Shown here in pieces: positions 8,132 through 16,847 of a stretch of DNA of 64,000 nt. The stretch lies in assembly GCF_004402405.1 (NCBI RefSeq), contig NZ_SOFE01000002.1:25081-89080 (forward strand), written 5' to 3'. Under the pieces are notes generated by a model. The model ran no database searches. It saw only the letters and a program-made list of their open reading frames with translations, and was not told the DNA's origin. Source of the DNA: Cryobacterium levicorallinum. GTDB lineage: Bacteria; Actinomycetota; Actinomycetes; Actinomycetales; Microbacteriaceae. The number at the start of each line of letters is the position of its first letter. The stretch's first letter is position 1. The translations under genes were made by a program, and so were the position numbers.

Positions 8132-9514
8132 TTACTCCTCGTGCGGGCGCTCGGCTCCGTCGTCGCGCAGCAGGTCTTCGAGAGCCTGGTCGACGTCGTC
8201 GAGCACCTCGGGCCCCCCGCGGGCTGCACTGGTCAGCCGAATGATCAGCGGCTGGGGATCGTCGATGTCTTCCGAAGTGGGCAACAGGTCGGGGTGCGAC
8301 CAGAGCGCGTCGCGCGCCTCATTGCCAACGGCATCCGTCACGGCCTGCCACATCGCTGCGGCCTCCCGCAACCGGCGGGGACGCAGTTCGAGACCGACCA
8401 GCGTCGCGAAAGCGGACTCCGCCGGACCGCCTGAGGCCCGGCGGCGTTTGACCGTCTCGGCGATGGCATCCGCTTTGGGAAGTCGAATCGTGGCACGAGC
8501 GGTGACGACGTCGACCCAGCCCTCGACCAGGGCGAGCATCGTTTCTAGGCGGGACAGAGCCGCAAGCTGCGACTCGGACTTCTGCTGAATGAGGGAACCG
8601 TCGACCATTGCCTGGCGCAGGTCTTCGGGGTTGGACGGGTCGAAACTTCCGGCCAGGTCTTCGAGCCGGCTGGAGTCGATGCTGATGCCGCGTGCATAGG
8701 CGGTGACCGCGCTGGTCAGGTGCAGGCGCAGCCAGCGGGCGTGGCGGAACAGTCGCGCGTGGGCGATCTCGCGCACGGCGAGGTAGATCTGCACCTGGTC
8801 GGCCGGAACGTCGATGCCGGCTCCGAAGTCGGCAACGTTCTGGGGGAGCAGGGCGGCCTGCTGCTCACCGAGCAGTGGAATGCCGATATCGCCGCCGCTG
8901 ACGACCTCGCTCGCCAGCTGGCCGACGACCTGGCCGAGTTGCATGGCGAACAGGGTGCCACCGATGCTGCGCACGAGCTGGCTCGCGTTGGCGACCATGC
9001 CCTGCATCTCTTCGGGAACCTGTTCGGCGAAGACCCGGGTGAGGGAGTCGGAGATGCTCGTGGCGACGGGTTCGGCGAGCTGGGTCCAGAGCGGCATGGT
9101 CACGGTGACCCATTCGCGGCGGGTCATCAGGCGCGGTTCGACGGTGAGTTCGGCCACGGTAATGACGTCATCGAGCCAGAGAGCCGCAATGTGAAAGGCC
9201 TGGCGCAGCTGGGTCTGCTGTTCATCGGTCGCGCTGAGCTGACCGGTGGCCGCTCGCTGTTCACCCTGGGTGAGGGCGATCTTCCAGTCGACGCCGGTGC
9301 CCTGGGAGTTCATGGCGCCCTGCAGCTGCTGCATGAGCGCGGCGACGCTGGCCGGGTCGTTGGGCAGACCGGCAGCGCCGGCGAGCTGGCTCGGGTCGAT
9401 GCCGCTCTTGCCGCTCAGGATGTCGCGCAGCATGTCACGAAACTCGTCGCTGGGTTCGCCGGGATTCTGATTGTTCGGGTTCTGATCGTTCGGGGGTAGG
9501 GAGTCGTCGGCCAC
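8132..9514 (-). CDS. Zincin_2 / DUF2342 family protein (zinc-dependent metalloprotease-like)
   Basis: 460 residues starting at GTG 9514, with GAGAGGGG upstream as ribosome site. It matches the actinobacterial family often labelled putative hydrolase or coenzyme-F420-associated protein (mycobacterial homologue near Rv3195). The N-terminus is Asn/Pro-rich and disordered. The segment VREIAHARLFRHARWLRLHL corresponds to the metzincin-like helix, but the first residue of the expected HExxH is Arg (REIAH), so protease activity is doubtful. The gene is divergent from the PDZ/Lon-like protease gene, a pairing conserved in Actinobacteria. No signal peptide is visible; a cytoplasmic protein is likely. 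Biochemical role unknown. Confidence 0.8.
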   Translation of the reverse strand: MADDSLPPNDQNPNNQNPGEPSDEFRDMLRDILSGKSGIDPSQLAGAAGLPNDPASVAALMQQLQGAMNSQGTGVDWKIALTQGEQRAATGQLSATDEQQTQLRQAFHIAALWLDDVITVAELTVEPRLMTRREWVTVTMPLWTQLAEPVATSISDSLTRVFAEQVPEEMQGMVANASQLVRSIGGTLFAMQLGQVVGQLASEVVSGGDIGIPLLGEQQAALLPQNVADFGAGIDVPADQVQIYLAVREIAHARLFRHARWLRLHLTSAVTAYARGISIDSSRLEDLAGSFDPSNPEDLRQAMVDGSLIQQKSESQLAALSRLETMLALVEGWVDVVTARATIRLPKADAIAETVKRRRASGGPAESAFATLVGLELRPRRLREAAAMWQAVTDAVGNEARDALWSHPDLLPTSEDIDDPQPLIIRLTSAARGGPEVLDDVDQALEDLLRDDGAERPHEE

Positions 9515-9659
9515 TTCAGGCCCCTCTCAGTCGCATACTTCTACGCTAGTGCGAGTAGCCCGCTCGGGGCTGGGAAATATCCTAGGCTGAATGGCTTGCT
9601 GTGCGCCCGTCGCGAACACGACCCGCAACCTGGCACGAATCAACACTCAAAGGACCACG

Positions 9660-10760
9660 ATGGCGCTCTTCACCAATGCACCGGCACCTCGACGTGCCGG
9701 ACGCTCTGGCCCGTCCCTCGGTTGGACGGCACTGCTGATCGCCCTCGTCGCCGGAGTGATTCTCGGCATCATGCCGGCGCCCTATGTCATCGAGAAGCCG
9801 GGTCCGGTGTTCAACACCCTCGGCACCGCCACCTACGACGACGTCGAAACCGCTCTCATCACCATCCCCGACGAGACCGTCTACCCGACCGGCGGCACCC
9901 TCGATCTGCTCACCGTGTCGCTCTTCGGCAACCGGGAAGACCGGCCGAGCTGGCTCGCCGTGGCCGGTGCCTGGCTCGACCCGAGCGAGGCCGTCCTCCC
10001 CATTGACCAGGTTTTTCCCGATAATGTCAGCACCGAGCAGCGCGACGCTCGCAGCAGCGCCGACATGATTAATTCCCAACAGGATGCCATCGCCGCCGCA
10101 CTCACTCATCTCGGCTACGACTACCCCACGACGGTGTCGGTGGTGAGCCTGCCCGACGGTTCTCCGGCCGCGGGCGTGATCGAGCCCGACGATGAAGTGA
10201 CCGCCGTGAACGGTACCGCGGTGGCCAATGTCGCCGAACTGCGCGCGGCTTTGCAGGACAACGGTGCCGAGACCGCGGCGAGCGTCGACATTGTGCGGGG
10301 CGGCCTCGCCCGGACCGTCGAGGTCACCCCGATCGACAACGACGGCACGATCGTGGCCGGTGTCAACGTGTCGGTCGCCTACGAATTTCCGTTCGAGGTG
10401 CAGATCCAGCTCGACAAGGTCGGCGGCCCGAGCGCCGGCATGATGTTCGCCCTCGGAATCATCGACAAGCTCACTCCCGGCGAGCTGCAGGGCGGCGAGA
10501 ACGTGGCCGGCACCGGAACCATCGACCAATCCGGCGCAATCGGCCCGATCGGCGGCATCCAGCAGAAGCTCTATGGCGCGCTCGAGAGCGGCGCGACCTG
10601 GTTTCTCGCCCCCGCCGAGAATTGCGGCGAGGTAACCGGAAATATCCCCGACGGCCTGACAGTGTTCTCGGTCGCCACCCTCGACGAAGCGCTCGACGCG
10701 CTCGACGCGATCAAGACCGGTGCCGACACGAGCGACCTGCCGAGCTGCCCGGCCAGTTGA
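9660..10760 (+). CDS. Membrane-anchored PDZ / Lon-like (S16) protease, YlbL family
   Basis: 366 residues from ATG 9660, with AAAGGA as ribosome site; an earlier ATG at 9591 lacks one. One N-terminal transmembrane helix (LLIALVAGVILGIMPAPYVI) is followed by an extracytoplasmic domain, a PDZ region (DGSPAAGVIEPDDEVTAVNG) and a Lon-type proteolytic domain with the catalytic Ser in GGPSAGMMFALG and Lys in GGIQQKL. These residues match the Ser-Lys dyad of S16 proteases. It is expected to degrade membrane or secreted proteins at the outer face of the membrane. It sits in the conserved block zincin_2 / PDZ-Lon / UPF0182 seen in mycobacteria (Rv3193c-Rv3195). Confidence 0.88.
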   Translation: MALFTNAPAPRRAGRSGPSLGWTALLIALVAGVILGIMPAPYVIEKPGPVFNTLGTATYDDVETALITIPDETVYPTGGTLDLLTVSLFGNREDRPSWLAVAGAWLDPSEAVLPIDQVFPDNVSTEQRDARSSADMINSQQDAIAAALTHLGYDYPTTVSVVSLPDGSPAAGVIEPDDEVTAVNGTAVANVAELRAALQDNGAETAASVDIVRGGLARTVEVTPIDNDGTIVAGVNVSVAYEFPFEVQIQLDKVGGPSAGMMFALGIIDKLTPGELQGGENVAGTGTIDQSGAIGPIGGIQQKLYGALESGATWFLAPAENCGEVTGNIPDGLTVFSVATLDEALDALDAIKTGADTSDLPSCPAS

Positions 10761-10784
10761 CCCGTGGCGAACGAGCAGTAGTGA

Positions 10785-10813
10785 TGACTCTCTCAGGGCC
10801 GCCAAAGTATGAT
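10785..10813 (+). promoter_or_regulatory. Candidate sigma-70-type promoter for the UPF0182 gene
   Basis: TGACTC (10785-10790) and TATGAT (10808-10813) are separated by 17 bp, 69 bp before the GTG start at 10883. The -10 box matches the housekeeping consensus at five of six positions; the -35 box is weaker. No transcription data are available. Confidence 0.4.
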
Positions 10814-10882
10814 GGTGGCAGACCCTGATCCTGCAGCAAATGATCACCCTGTATCTAATAACTGAGCGCAAGAGGCCAATTC

Positions 10883-13816
10883 GTGACTTCATCATCAGCC
10901 GACAACGTCCCACGGCGCAGCCGAGCCCCGCTAGCAATTACCGCAGCCATTATCGCAGGGTTGGTGATCCTGTTCTTTATATTCGCCGGACTGTATACCG
11001 ATGTGCTGTGGTTCGACCAGCTGGGGTTCGTCAACGTTCTGACCACCCAGTGGATCGCCGGCACCGTGCTGTTTTTGATCGGCTTCGTGACGATGGCCGT
11101 TCCGGTCTGGGTGAGTATTCAGCTGGCCTACCGTCTGCGCCCGGTCTACGCGAAGCTCAACTCGCAGCTTGATCGCTATCAGCAGGTCATCGAGCCGCTG
11201 CGTCGCCTCGCGATGTATGGCATCCCGGCCCTCCTCGGGCTGTTTGCCGGTGTGGCCGCTGCCACCCGCTGGCAGACCGTGCTCATGTGGCTCAACCGCA
11301 CCGAAACCGGGCGGGTTGACCCGCAGTTCAACTTCGACATCTCCTTCTATCTGATGGACCTGCCGTTCTACCAGGCCGTGCTCGCCTTCGCATCCGCTGT
11401 TGTGCTGATTTCGGCGCTCGTCTCGGTCGCGACCAGCTACCTGTACGGATCCATTCGGGTGTCCGGGCGTGAAGTGCTCATCTCCAAGGCCGCGCGCGTG
11501 CAGATCGCCATCACCGCAGCCCTCTATCTGCTGCTGCAGGCCGTGAGTATCTGGTTCGACCAGTACTCTACCCTGACCAACAACAACGCCCTGATCACCG
11601 GTGCCGGCTATACCGACGTCAACGCCACCATCCCCGGCCGCGCGATCCTTGCCGGCATTGCCGCCGTCGTCGCCCTGCTCTTCATCCTGACGGCCATCAT
11701 CGGTCGCTGGCGTCTGCCGGTCATCGGCACCGCGCTGCTTATCGTGTCGAGCCTGCTCATCGGTTCGCTGTACCCGTGGGTCGTGGAGCGCTTCCAGGTG
11801 GAGCCGAGCGCAAAGGCACTCGAGGCCGAATATATCGAACGCAATATCGACCTCACCCGGGATGCCTACGGCGTCGCGGACATCGAGGAAATTGCCTACG
11901 ACGCGAAGACCACCGCCGAGCCGGGCGCGCTGCGCGCCGACGCCGCGACCACTGCCAACATTCGTATTCTCGACCCGGCCCTGGTCAGTGACTCCTTCGG
12001 CCAGCTTGAGCAGTTCCGCCAGTACTACCAGTTCCCGGACAACCTCGACGTTGACCGCTACGTGATCGACGGTACTTCGCAGGACACCGTCGTCGCCGTG
12101 CGTGACCTGAATATCGACGGCTTGAACACCGGTAACACCTGGGTCAACTCGAAGACCGTTTATACCCACGGCTATGGCATGGTCGCCGCGTACGGCAACC
12201 AGCGCTCTGTCGACGGCCAGCCGGTGTTCCTGGAATCCGGCATTCCCACCAGCGGTGCGCTCGGCAAGTTCGAACCGCGCATTTACTTTGGTGAGACCTC
12301 GCCCGAATACTCCATCGTCGGTGACGAAGAGGGCGCCAACCCGATCGAGCTCGACTATCCGTCGGGTGAAGAGGGTGCTGGCCAGACCTACACGACGTTC
12401 TCCGGAGACGGCGGACCGAAACTGGACAATGCGTTCAAAAAGCTGATCTACGCGCTGAAGTTCCAGTCGGAGCAGATCTTCCTCGCCGCCTCGGTCAACG
12501 ACAAGTCGGAGATTCTCTACGACCGTGACCCGGTCACCCGCGTGCAGAAGGTCGCGCCGTACCTGACGCTCGACTCCGACGCCTACCCCTCGGTCGTTGA
12601 CGGTCGGGTTATGTGGATTGTTGACGGCTACACCACCTCGGCGGATTACCCCTATTCCACCCCGGTGAGCCTCAGTGAGGCCATCGCCGACACGCAGACA
12701 CCGGCCCAGCCGTATGCGCTGGACAGCATCAACTACATGCGCAACTCGGTCAAGGCCACCGTCGACGCCTACAGCGGCGAGGTCACCCTCTACGCCTGGG
12801 ACGACGAGGAGCCGCTGCTGCAGACCTGGCAGAAGATCTTCCCGTCGTCGCTCAAGCCGATGAGCGAGATGAGTGGCGACCTGATGAGCCACGTGCGCTA
12901 CCCGGCCGATCTGTTCAAGGTGCAGCGTTCCATTCTTGGTCAGTACCACGTGACCGACCCCGGTTCGTTCTACTCGAAGGACGACGCCTGGATCTCGCCC
13001 AACGACCCTGACTCGCCGGCGACCAACCCGACGCTGCAGCCGCCGTACTACCTCACCATGCAGGTACCCGGCTCGGACCAGCCGTCGTTCTCGCTGTACT
13101 CCACTTTCCAGCCGGAAGCGACGGGTGAATCCAGCCGTAACGTGCTCTACGGTTACCTCGCTGTAGACGCAGACGCCGGATCGGTAGACGGCGTCAGAGC
13201 GGATGGCTATGGCCAGCTGAGGCTGCTCAACCTGCCCAAGGACGGCACGGTACCTGGCCCCGGTCAGGTGCAGAACGTGTTCAACGCCGACCCGACAGTG
13301 TCGACCGAGCTCAACCTGCTGCGTCAGGGCTCGTCGACCGTGCTGAACGGTAACCTGCTGACCCTTCCGGTTGGTGGCGGACTGCTCTACGTGCAGCCGG
13401 TTTACGTGCAGTCCACGGGCGAGACCAGCTATCCGCTGCTGCAGAAGGTGCTTGTGGCTTTCGGTGACCAGATCGCGTTCGAGGACACCCTCGACGGCGC
13501 CCTCGATGTGCTGTTCGGCGGTGACTCTGGTGCCACCGCTGGTGATACCGACGTGCCCGAAGATGCCACCACGAATAACGGTGCCTCCACCGACCCGAGC
13601 ACCGACGGTTCGACCGGCGGCAGCACCGACGTACCGACCGGGTCGACCGGCGATGCCACAACGGATGCCGAGCTGAAGTCGCTGCTCGCCGTCGCCAAGA
13701 CGGCGCTGGCAGAAAAGGCGGCCGCACTCGCCGCCGGTAACTTCGCCGACTATGGCACCGCCGACGCGAAGCTCGAAGACACGATCGCGAGCATGCTCGC
13801 CCTGCTCGGCGAGTAG
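10883..13816 (+). CDS. UPF0182 family large membrane protein
   Basis: 977 residues starting at GTG 10883 with AGAGG upstream. Seven hydrophobic helices occupy roughly residues 14-300, followed by a large extracytoplasmic domain of the UPF0182 family and a Thr/Ser/Gly/Asp-rich linker (about residues 885-930) ending in a short helical Ala/Leu/Lys tail. The family is almost universal in Actinobacteria and its function is unknown. The gene follows the PDZ-Lon protease gene with a 122 bp gap that holds its own candidate promoter, so it may be co-transcribed or independent. A strong inverted repeat follows the stop codon. A very long open frame on the opposite strand is a GC-composition shadow. Confidence 0.92.
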   Translation: MTSSSADNVPRRSRAPLAITAAIIAGLVILFFIFAGLYTDVLWFDQLGFVNVLTTQWIAGTVLFLIGFVTMAVPVWVSIQLAYRLRPVYAKLNSQLDRYQQVIEPLRRLAMYGIPALLGLFAGVAAATRWQTVLMWLNRTETGRVDPQFNFDISFYLMDLPFYQAVLAFASAVVLISALVSVATSYLYGSIRVSGREVLISKAARVQIAITAALYLLLQAVSIWFDQYSTLTNNNALITGAGYTDVNATIPGRAILAGIAAVVALLFILTAIIGRWRLPVIGTALLIVSSLLIGSLYPWVVERFQVEPSAKALEAEYIERNIDLTRDAYGVADIEEIAYDAKTTAEPGALRADAATTANIRILDPALVSDSFGQLEQFRQYYQFPDNLDVDRYVIDGTSQDTVVAVRDLNIDGLNTGNTWVNSKTVYTHGYGMVAAYGNQRSVDGQPVFLESGIPTSGALGKFEPRIYFGETSPEYSIVGDEEGANPIELDYPSGEEGAGQTYTTFSGDGGPKLDNAFKKLIYALKFQSEQIFLAASVNDKSEILYDRDPVTRVQKVAPYLTLDSDAYPSVVDGRVMWIVDGYTTSADYPYSTPVSLSEAIADTQTPAQPYALDSINYMRNSVKATVDAYSGEVTLYAWDDEEPLLQTWQKIFPSSLKPMSEMSGDLMSHVRYPADLFKVQRSILGQYHVTDPGSFYSKDDAWISPNDPDSPATNPTLQPPYYLTMQVPGSDQPSFSLYSTFQPEATGESSRNVLYGYLAVDADAGSVDGVRADGYGQLRLLNLPKDGTVPGPGQVQNVFNADPTVSTELNLLRQGSSTVLNGNLLTLPVGGGLLYVQPVYVQSTGETSYPLLQKVLVAFGDQIAFEDTLDGALDVLFGGDSGATAGDTDVPEDATTNNGASTDPSTDGSTGGSTDVPTGSTGDATTDAELKSLLAVAKTALAEKAAALAAGNFADYGTADAKLEDTIASMLALLGE

Positions 13817-13829
13817 CCAGACCGCACCA

Positions 13830-13877
13830 CACAGGCCGCAAGCCTTCACTCTCTCGGGTGGGGGCTTGCGGCCTGTG
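13830..13877 (+). terminator. Strong hairpin after UPF0182 gene
   Basis: CACAGGCCGCAAGCC (13830-13844) pairs perfectly with GGCTTGCGGCCTGTG (13863-13877) across an 18 nt loop, 14 bp after the stop codon. There is no T-run, as is common for actinobacterial terminators. Confidence 0.7.
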
Positions 13878-14041
13878 GTATTGGAGGGCAGAGTGCGCCC
13901 GCCAGACGTGGGCGGGCGATGTGAGAAGTCGAAGATTCGGCCGGTCTTGACAACGGCGCCCTTCCACTCTCCGAGGCTGCCGAAACCGCCACAGTCACGA
14001 AACTTACCAATCTCGACAACGCCACCATTCCGTCGGTCGTC

Positions 14042-14057
14042 TCTCGACAGGCTCGAC
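14042..14057. repeat. Dispersed REP-like element, copy 1 (TCTCGACAGGCTCGAC)
   Basis: This intergenic copy matches elements at 16699-16714 (one end difference) and 28694-28709 (A to G). The flanking context (AACCGGGTCGAG) extends the GTCGAG/CTCGAC inverted character. The 13878-14141 interval that holds it has no other recognisable gene. Confidence 0.6.
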
Positions 14058-14141
14058 AACCGGGTCGAGGCCGCCATAGCCCTGCGCTGGCTGTCTGCTC
14101 AGCCCAGCCATCCCGTTGGCCGCGCACGCGACCGCGCGGGC

Positions 14142-15992
14142 CTACTTTTCCCAGTTGGGTTTCTCGGCCGGGGTGGCGGCACGGTTTTGTCCGGCGGGGC
14201 GCCAGGTTTGAGTGGGGTCGAAGATGAGGGGTCCGCGAACCCAGGGGCGGCCGTCTCTCATGTCAATGTCCCAGCCGGAGGTCTCGATGCTCGCATGCCC
14301 GGCGTTACAGATCAGTACGGCGTTGTCGATGTTGGTGAGGCCGCCCTTGCGCCAGGGCACGACGTGATGCGCTTGGGTTAGCTGCGGTGGCACGGTGCAG
14401 CCGGGGATGACGCAGCCGCCGTCGCGGGCGGCCAATGCGCGGCGCTGACTAGCGGTAAAGAACCGGTTGCTGTCGCCGAGGTGCAAAACCTGACCCTGGT
14501 GGCCGAACAACACGGGCTGATACCCGCCGGCGCAGAGCAGCTCATCGACTTGTTTCACGGTGAGGGGTCCGTCGATGCCGTCGATCCAGCCGGCGCCGCG
14601 GCCGGCGAGGAGGTCGTTGATAGTGATGTGCACGAGTACCGTCGGTGCCGCGCCGCCCATCGTTGGGGTGCCCGGCTGCCGGGCGGCCGCTTCGAACACC
14701 GCGCGGAGGATCCCGGCCTGCTTCTCACTGATCGAGCGGGTATCGGCGGGTTCCTGCGGGCAGGGGCTGAGGGCCTGGCCCGCGTTTGCTCCGGTCCGCT
14801 CGTCGTAGCCCTGGTCGTAGCCCTGGGCACGGCCGATCGGGCCGTTCTCGTCGTCGGCCTGCCCGTGCTGGCCGCCGGTCTGCTCGCCGCTTTCGCAGTG
14901 CTCGACCGGGACATCGTTCGAGGCCTGCGCGCTACGGCCATCGTTGGCGCCAATCGTGAGGACGTCACTGGCGCTGCTATCAGTGCTGGTGCTTGCTTTG
15001 CTGTCATTACCGTCGCTGTCCGTGATGCCGTCGGTTTCATCGTTGTGCGTGCTGTCCGCATCGGATAGTTCGCACGGTTCGGTCTCGTGGAAGGCGACCG
15101 TGGCTCGGGGAACCGCGCCGGGAACGGGGTTTACGGCAGCGGAGGAGAGGTAGGCGTCGAAGACGGTGCCGATGATGGCCCGGTCGAGGGTGGTCAGCCA
15201 GCCGTTCAGGCTGTAGCCGCCGTTATTCAGTCCACCGAAGGCGAACCAGCTGCGCCGTTCCGCCGTGGCCTCACCCGGAGCGCACCCGTCGGGCGCGAGG
15301 CGCGCCTGCCACGCGATGCCCTGCTGCCGGAGTAACTCCGGCGCAAATGCGATACCGGCACCGGGCAGCCCCTCGGTCTCCGGGGTAATGGCGCCGGACG
15401 CGCTCGCTACCAGGGAGCGCTCGACGCGGTCGAGGTCGTCCACCAGCACCGAGGCGCGCAGGCCGTCGAGCACGGACACGATGACGCGGGCTTGCTCCAC
15501 TCCGAGCTCCCCGCCCTGCAACGCCTCACCCACCACGGGGTAGGTCGGTGCGAGGGGCCGGCCGAGCAGCATCCGCTCGCCGGCATTCTTGCCGAGCGAC
15601 GCGCGCTGCCGCACCTCACTGCGCGACAACCGCGCCAGGGTGGACACCAGCATGAGGCCGCTGCGGCAGCCGAGCCGGCGGGCCAGAGACACCGCGCCAG
15701 CCGCTTCTATCTCGGTCTGATCGGCCGTCTTTGCCGCAGCAGTCTTAGCAACGGACGCATCAAGGTATTCGGAGCGGCGCAGCACATCCGTCGTGGACAG
15801 CACCCGGGCACCATCAACAACCCGGCCGACGCTCTCGAGGGCGAGCAATATGCTCAAGGATTCTTCATCTCCCAGCGACCCAAACGACACCGAACCCAAC
15901 GCTTTCAGGAGAATCTCCCGAGCCTGCCCGACCGCCACAATGACAGCATTCGAACTGGCCTCACCGGTGTTTTCCATGAACATGGGCGCCAT
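14142..15992 (-). CDS. DUF222 / 13E12 repeat family protein with C-terminal HNH nuclease domain
   Basis: About 616 residues. The start is ambiguous: ATG 15992 lies only 2 nt after GAAGGAGG, while ATG 15983 has 11 nt spacing. An N-terminal DUF222 region (to about residue 320) is followed by a Ser/Asp/Thr/Gln-rich low-complexity insert of roughly 100 residues and a C-terminal HNH domain: CVIPGCTVPPQLTQAHHVVP, then TNIDNAVLICNAGH. The final histidine pair common in the family (HH) is GH here. Such proteins are multi-copy in Actinobacteria and resemble mobile or intron-type endonucleases; no group II intron or intein is visible around it. Nuclease activity is plausible but untested. Confidence 0.85.
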   Translation of the reverse strand: MAPMFMENTGEASSNAVIVAVGQAREILLKALGSVSFGSLGDEESLSILLALESVGRVVDGARVLSTTDVLRRSEYLDASVAKTAAAKTADQTEIEAAGAVSLARRLGCRSGLMLVSTLARLSRSEVRQRASLGKNAGERMLLGRPLAPTYPVVGEALQGGELGVEQARVIVSVLDGLRASVLVDDLDRVERSLVASASGAITPETEGLPGAGIAFAPELLRQQGIAWQARLAPDGCAPGEATAERRSWFAFGGLNNGGYSLNGWLTTLDRAIIGTVFDAYLSSAAVNPVPGAVPRATVAFHETEPCELSDADSTHNDETDGITDSDGNDSKASTSTDSSASDVLTIGANDGRSAQASNDVPVEHCESGEQTGGQHGQADDENGPIGRAQGYDQGYDERTGANAGQALSPCPQEPADTRSISEKQAGILRAVFEAAARQPGTPTMGGAAPTVLVHITINDLLAGRGAGWIDGIDGPLTVKQVDELLCAGGYQPVLFGHQGQVLHLGDSNRFFTASQRRALAARDGGCVIPGCTVPPQLTQAHHVVPWRKGGLTNIDNAVLICNAGHASIETSGWDIDMRDGRPWVRGPLIFDPTQTWRPAGQNRAATPAEKPNWEK

Positions 15993-16544
15993 TGCCTCCT
16001 TCGCAACGATTCTACTCCGAATCGAACACAAAAGCGAGCGCAACTCATTTTTGATTTGTGCGGAGAAATTTCAAACTCCAGAGGTCTGATCCGCAGTTCT
16101 ACGTGATTCACCTTTGAATGAGCGGGAGTTCACTGGCGGCCATCATCTGAGGCGGATGGTCAAGTTGATAGTAAATCGAATATATAAATGAAACTTTTAC
16201 ACTGTTTGTTTATTTGGCCAACACCGTGGAGTAATGCATTCCACGCCACACTTCGGGAGCGCTGAGACGCCCGGAAGCGGTGCACTGGGAACGCTGCGGA
16301 TCCGTGGCGTGCAGCGGCAAGGTGGAAGGCCGTGGATCTTCCCGTGAATCGATTCCGACTTCACCGGGTTAGAGCAGCTGTCCATACCTGAATACCTGTT
16401 GGTACGGAGAATGGCGATCCCTTGCGGCTGTCCTGCTTGATGGTGTTTGATGCCAGTAGAGGAAACCATTTTCGGTGCCCAATTGGCAATATCGCCACAA
16501 GTGGTCGACCGAGCTTTCAGGGTGTGCTAAATTTGAACTTGTAG
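15993..16544. other. Long non-coding interval before tRNA-fMet
   Basis: About 550 bp with no convincing gene. The stretch near 16160-16220 is clearly more AT-rich than its surroundings (TAAATCGAATATATAAATG). Short open frames here have no recognisable domains. TAAATT at 16528-16533, twelve bases before the tRNA, could be the -10 box of the tRNA promoter, but no good -35 box is seen. The lower GC may mark a remnant of transferred DNA. Confidence 0.5.
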
Positions 16545-16618
16545 CGCGGGGTGGAGCAGTTCGGTAGCTCGCTGGGCTCATAACCCAGAGGTCGTAGGTT
16601 CAAATCCTGCCCCCGCAA
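16545..16618 (+). tRNA. Initiator tRNA-fMet (CAT anticodon)
   Basis: The cloverleaf is complete: acceptor CGCGGGG with 3' CCCCGCA, D-arm GAGCAGTTCGGTAGCTC, anticodon stem-loop CTGGGCTCATAACCCAG and T-arm with GGTTCAAATCC. Initiator features are the unpaired C1-A72 at the acceptor end and three consecutive G-C pairs (GGG/CCC) next to the anticodon loop. CCA is not encoded (the sequence reads CAACA). The terminator follows directly. Confidence 0.95.
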
Positions 16619-16623
16619 CAGAT

Positions 16624-16656
16624 GCCCCCGGAACCCTTGGTTCCGGGGGCTTTTTT
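16624..16656 (+). terminator. Intrinsic terminator of the fMet tRNA
   Basis: Perfect 12 bp stem GCCCCCGGAACC / GGTTCCGGGGGC with a 3 nt loop and six T residues. It lies 5 bp after the tRNA 3' end. Confidence 0.92.
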
Positions 16657-16698
16657 GTACCTTCCGCCCGCTGGGCGCCTGACTTTTGCTGATCGAAG

Positions 16699-16714
16699 TC
16701 TCGACAGGCTCGAT
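16699..16714. repeat. Dispersed REP-like element, copy 2
   Basis: TCTCGACAGGCTCGAT lies between the tRNA terminator and the ABC transporter operon, matching the copy at 14042 except for the last base. It is followed by CCAGG. Confidence 0.55.
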
Positions 16715-16847
16715 CCAGGTCTTGGCGAGATCACTTTTGGGCAAGATGAGAAGGTCGGGAGCGAATCGGGCGCGTGACTGCGATTTGGATCGCGTACGTC
16801 GATTTCACGCTGGACAGGCGACAATTGATGCAACGAAGGTTGCAGAC

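Noticed and set aside
6298..8244. A 648-codon plus-strand frame opposite the alcohol dehydrogenase and the E1-like gene
   Set aside because: Composition shadow of two real genes; the translated sequence shows no known motif and crosses both of them.
9582..10937. A 451-codon minus-strand frame opposite the PDZ/Lon-like protease
   Set aside because: The plus-strand protein has clear PDZ and S16 motifs; the antisense frame has none.
10931..14077. A 1048-codon open frame on the minus strand opposite the UPF0182 gene
   Set aside because: It mirrors the codon structure of a well-supported membrane protein gene, has no domain signature and is explained by high GC at third positions.
16197..16469. 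A 90-codon minus-strand frame in the AT-richer interval before tRNA-fMet
   Set aside because: No recognisable family, no ribosome site and atypical composition; kept only as part of a non-coding interval.
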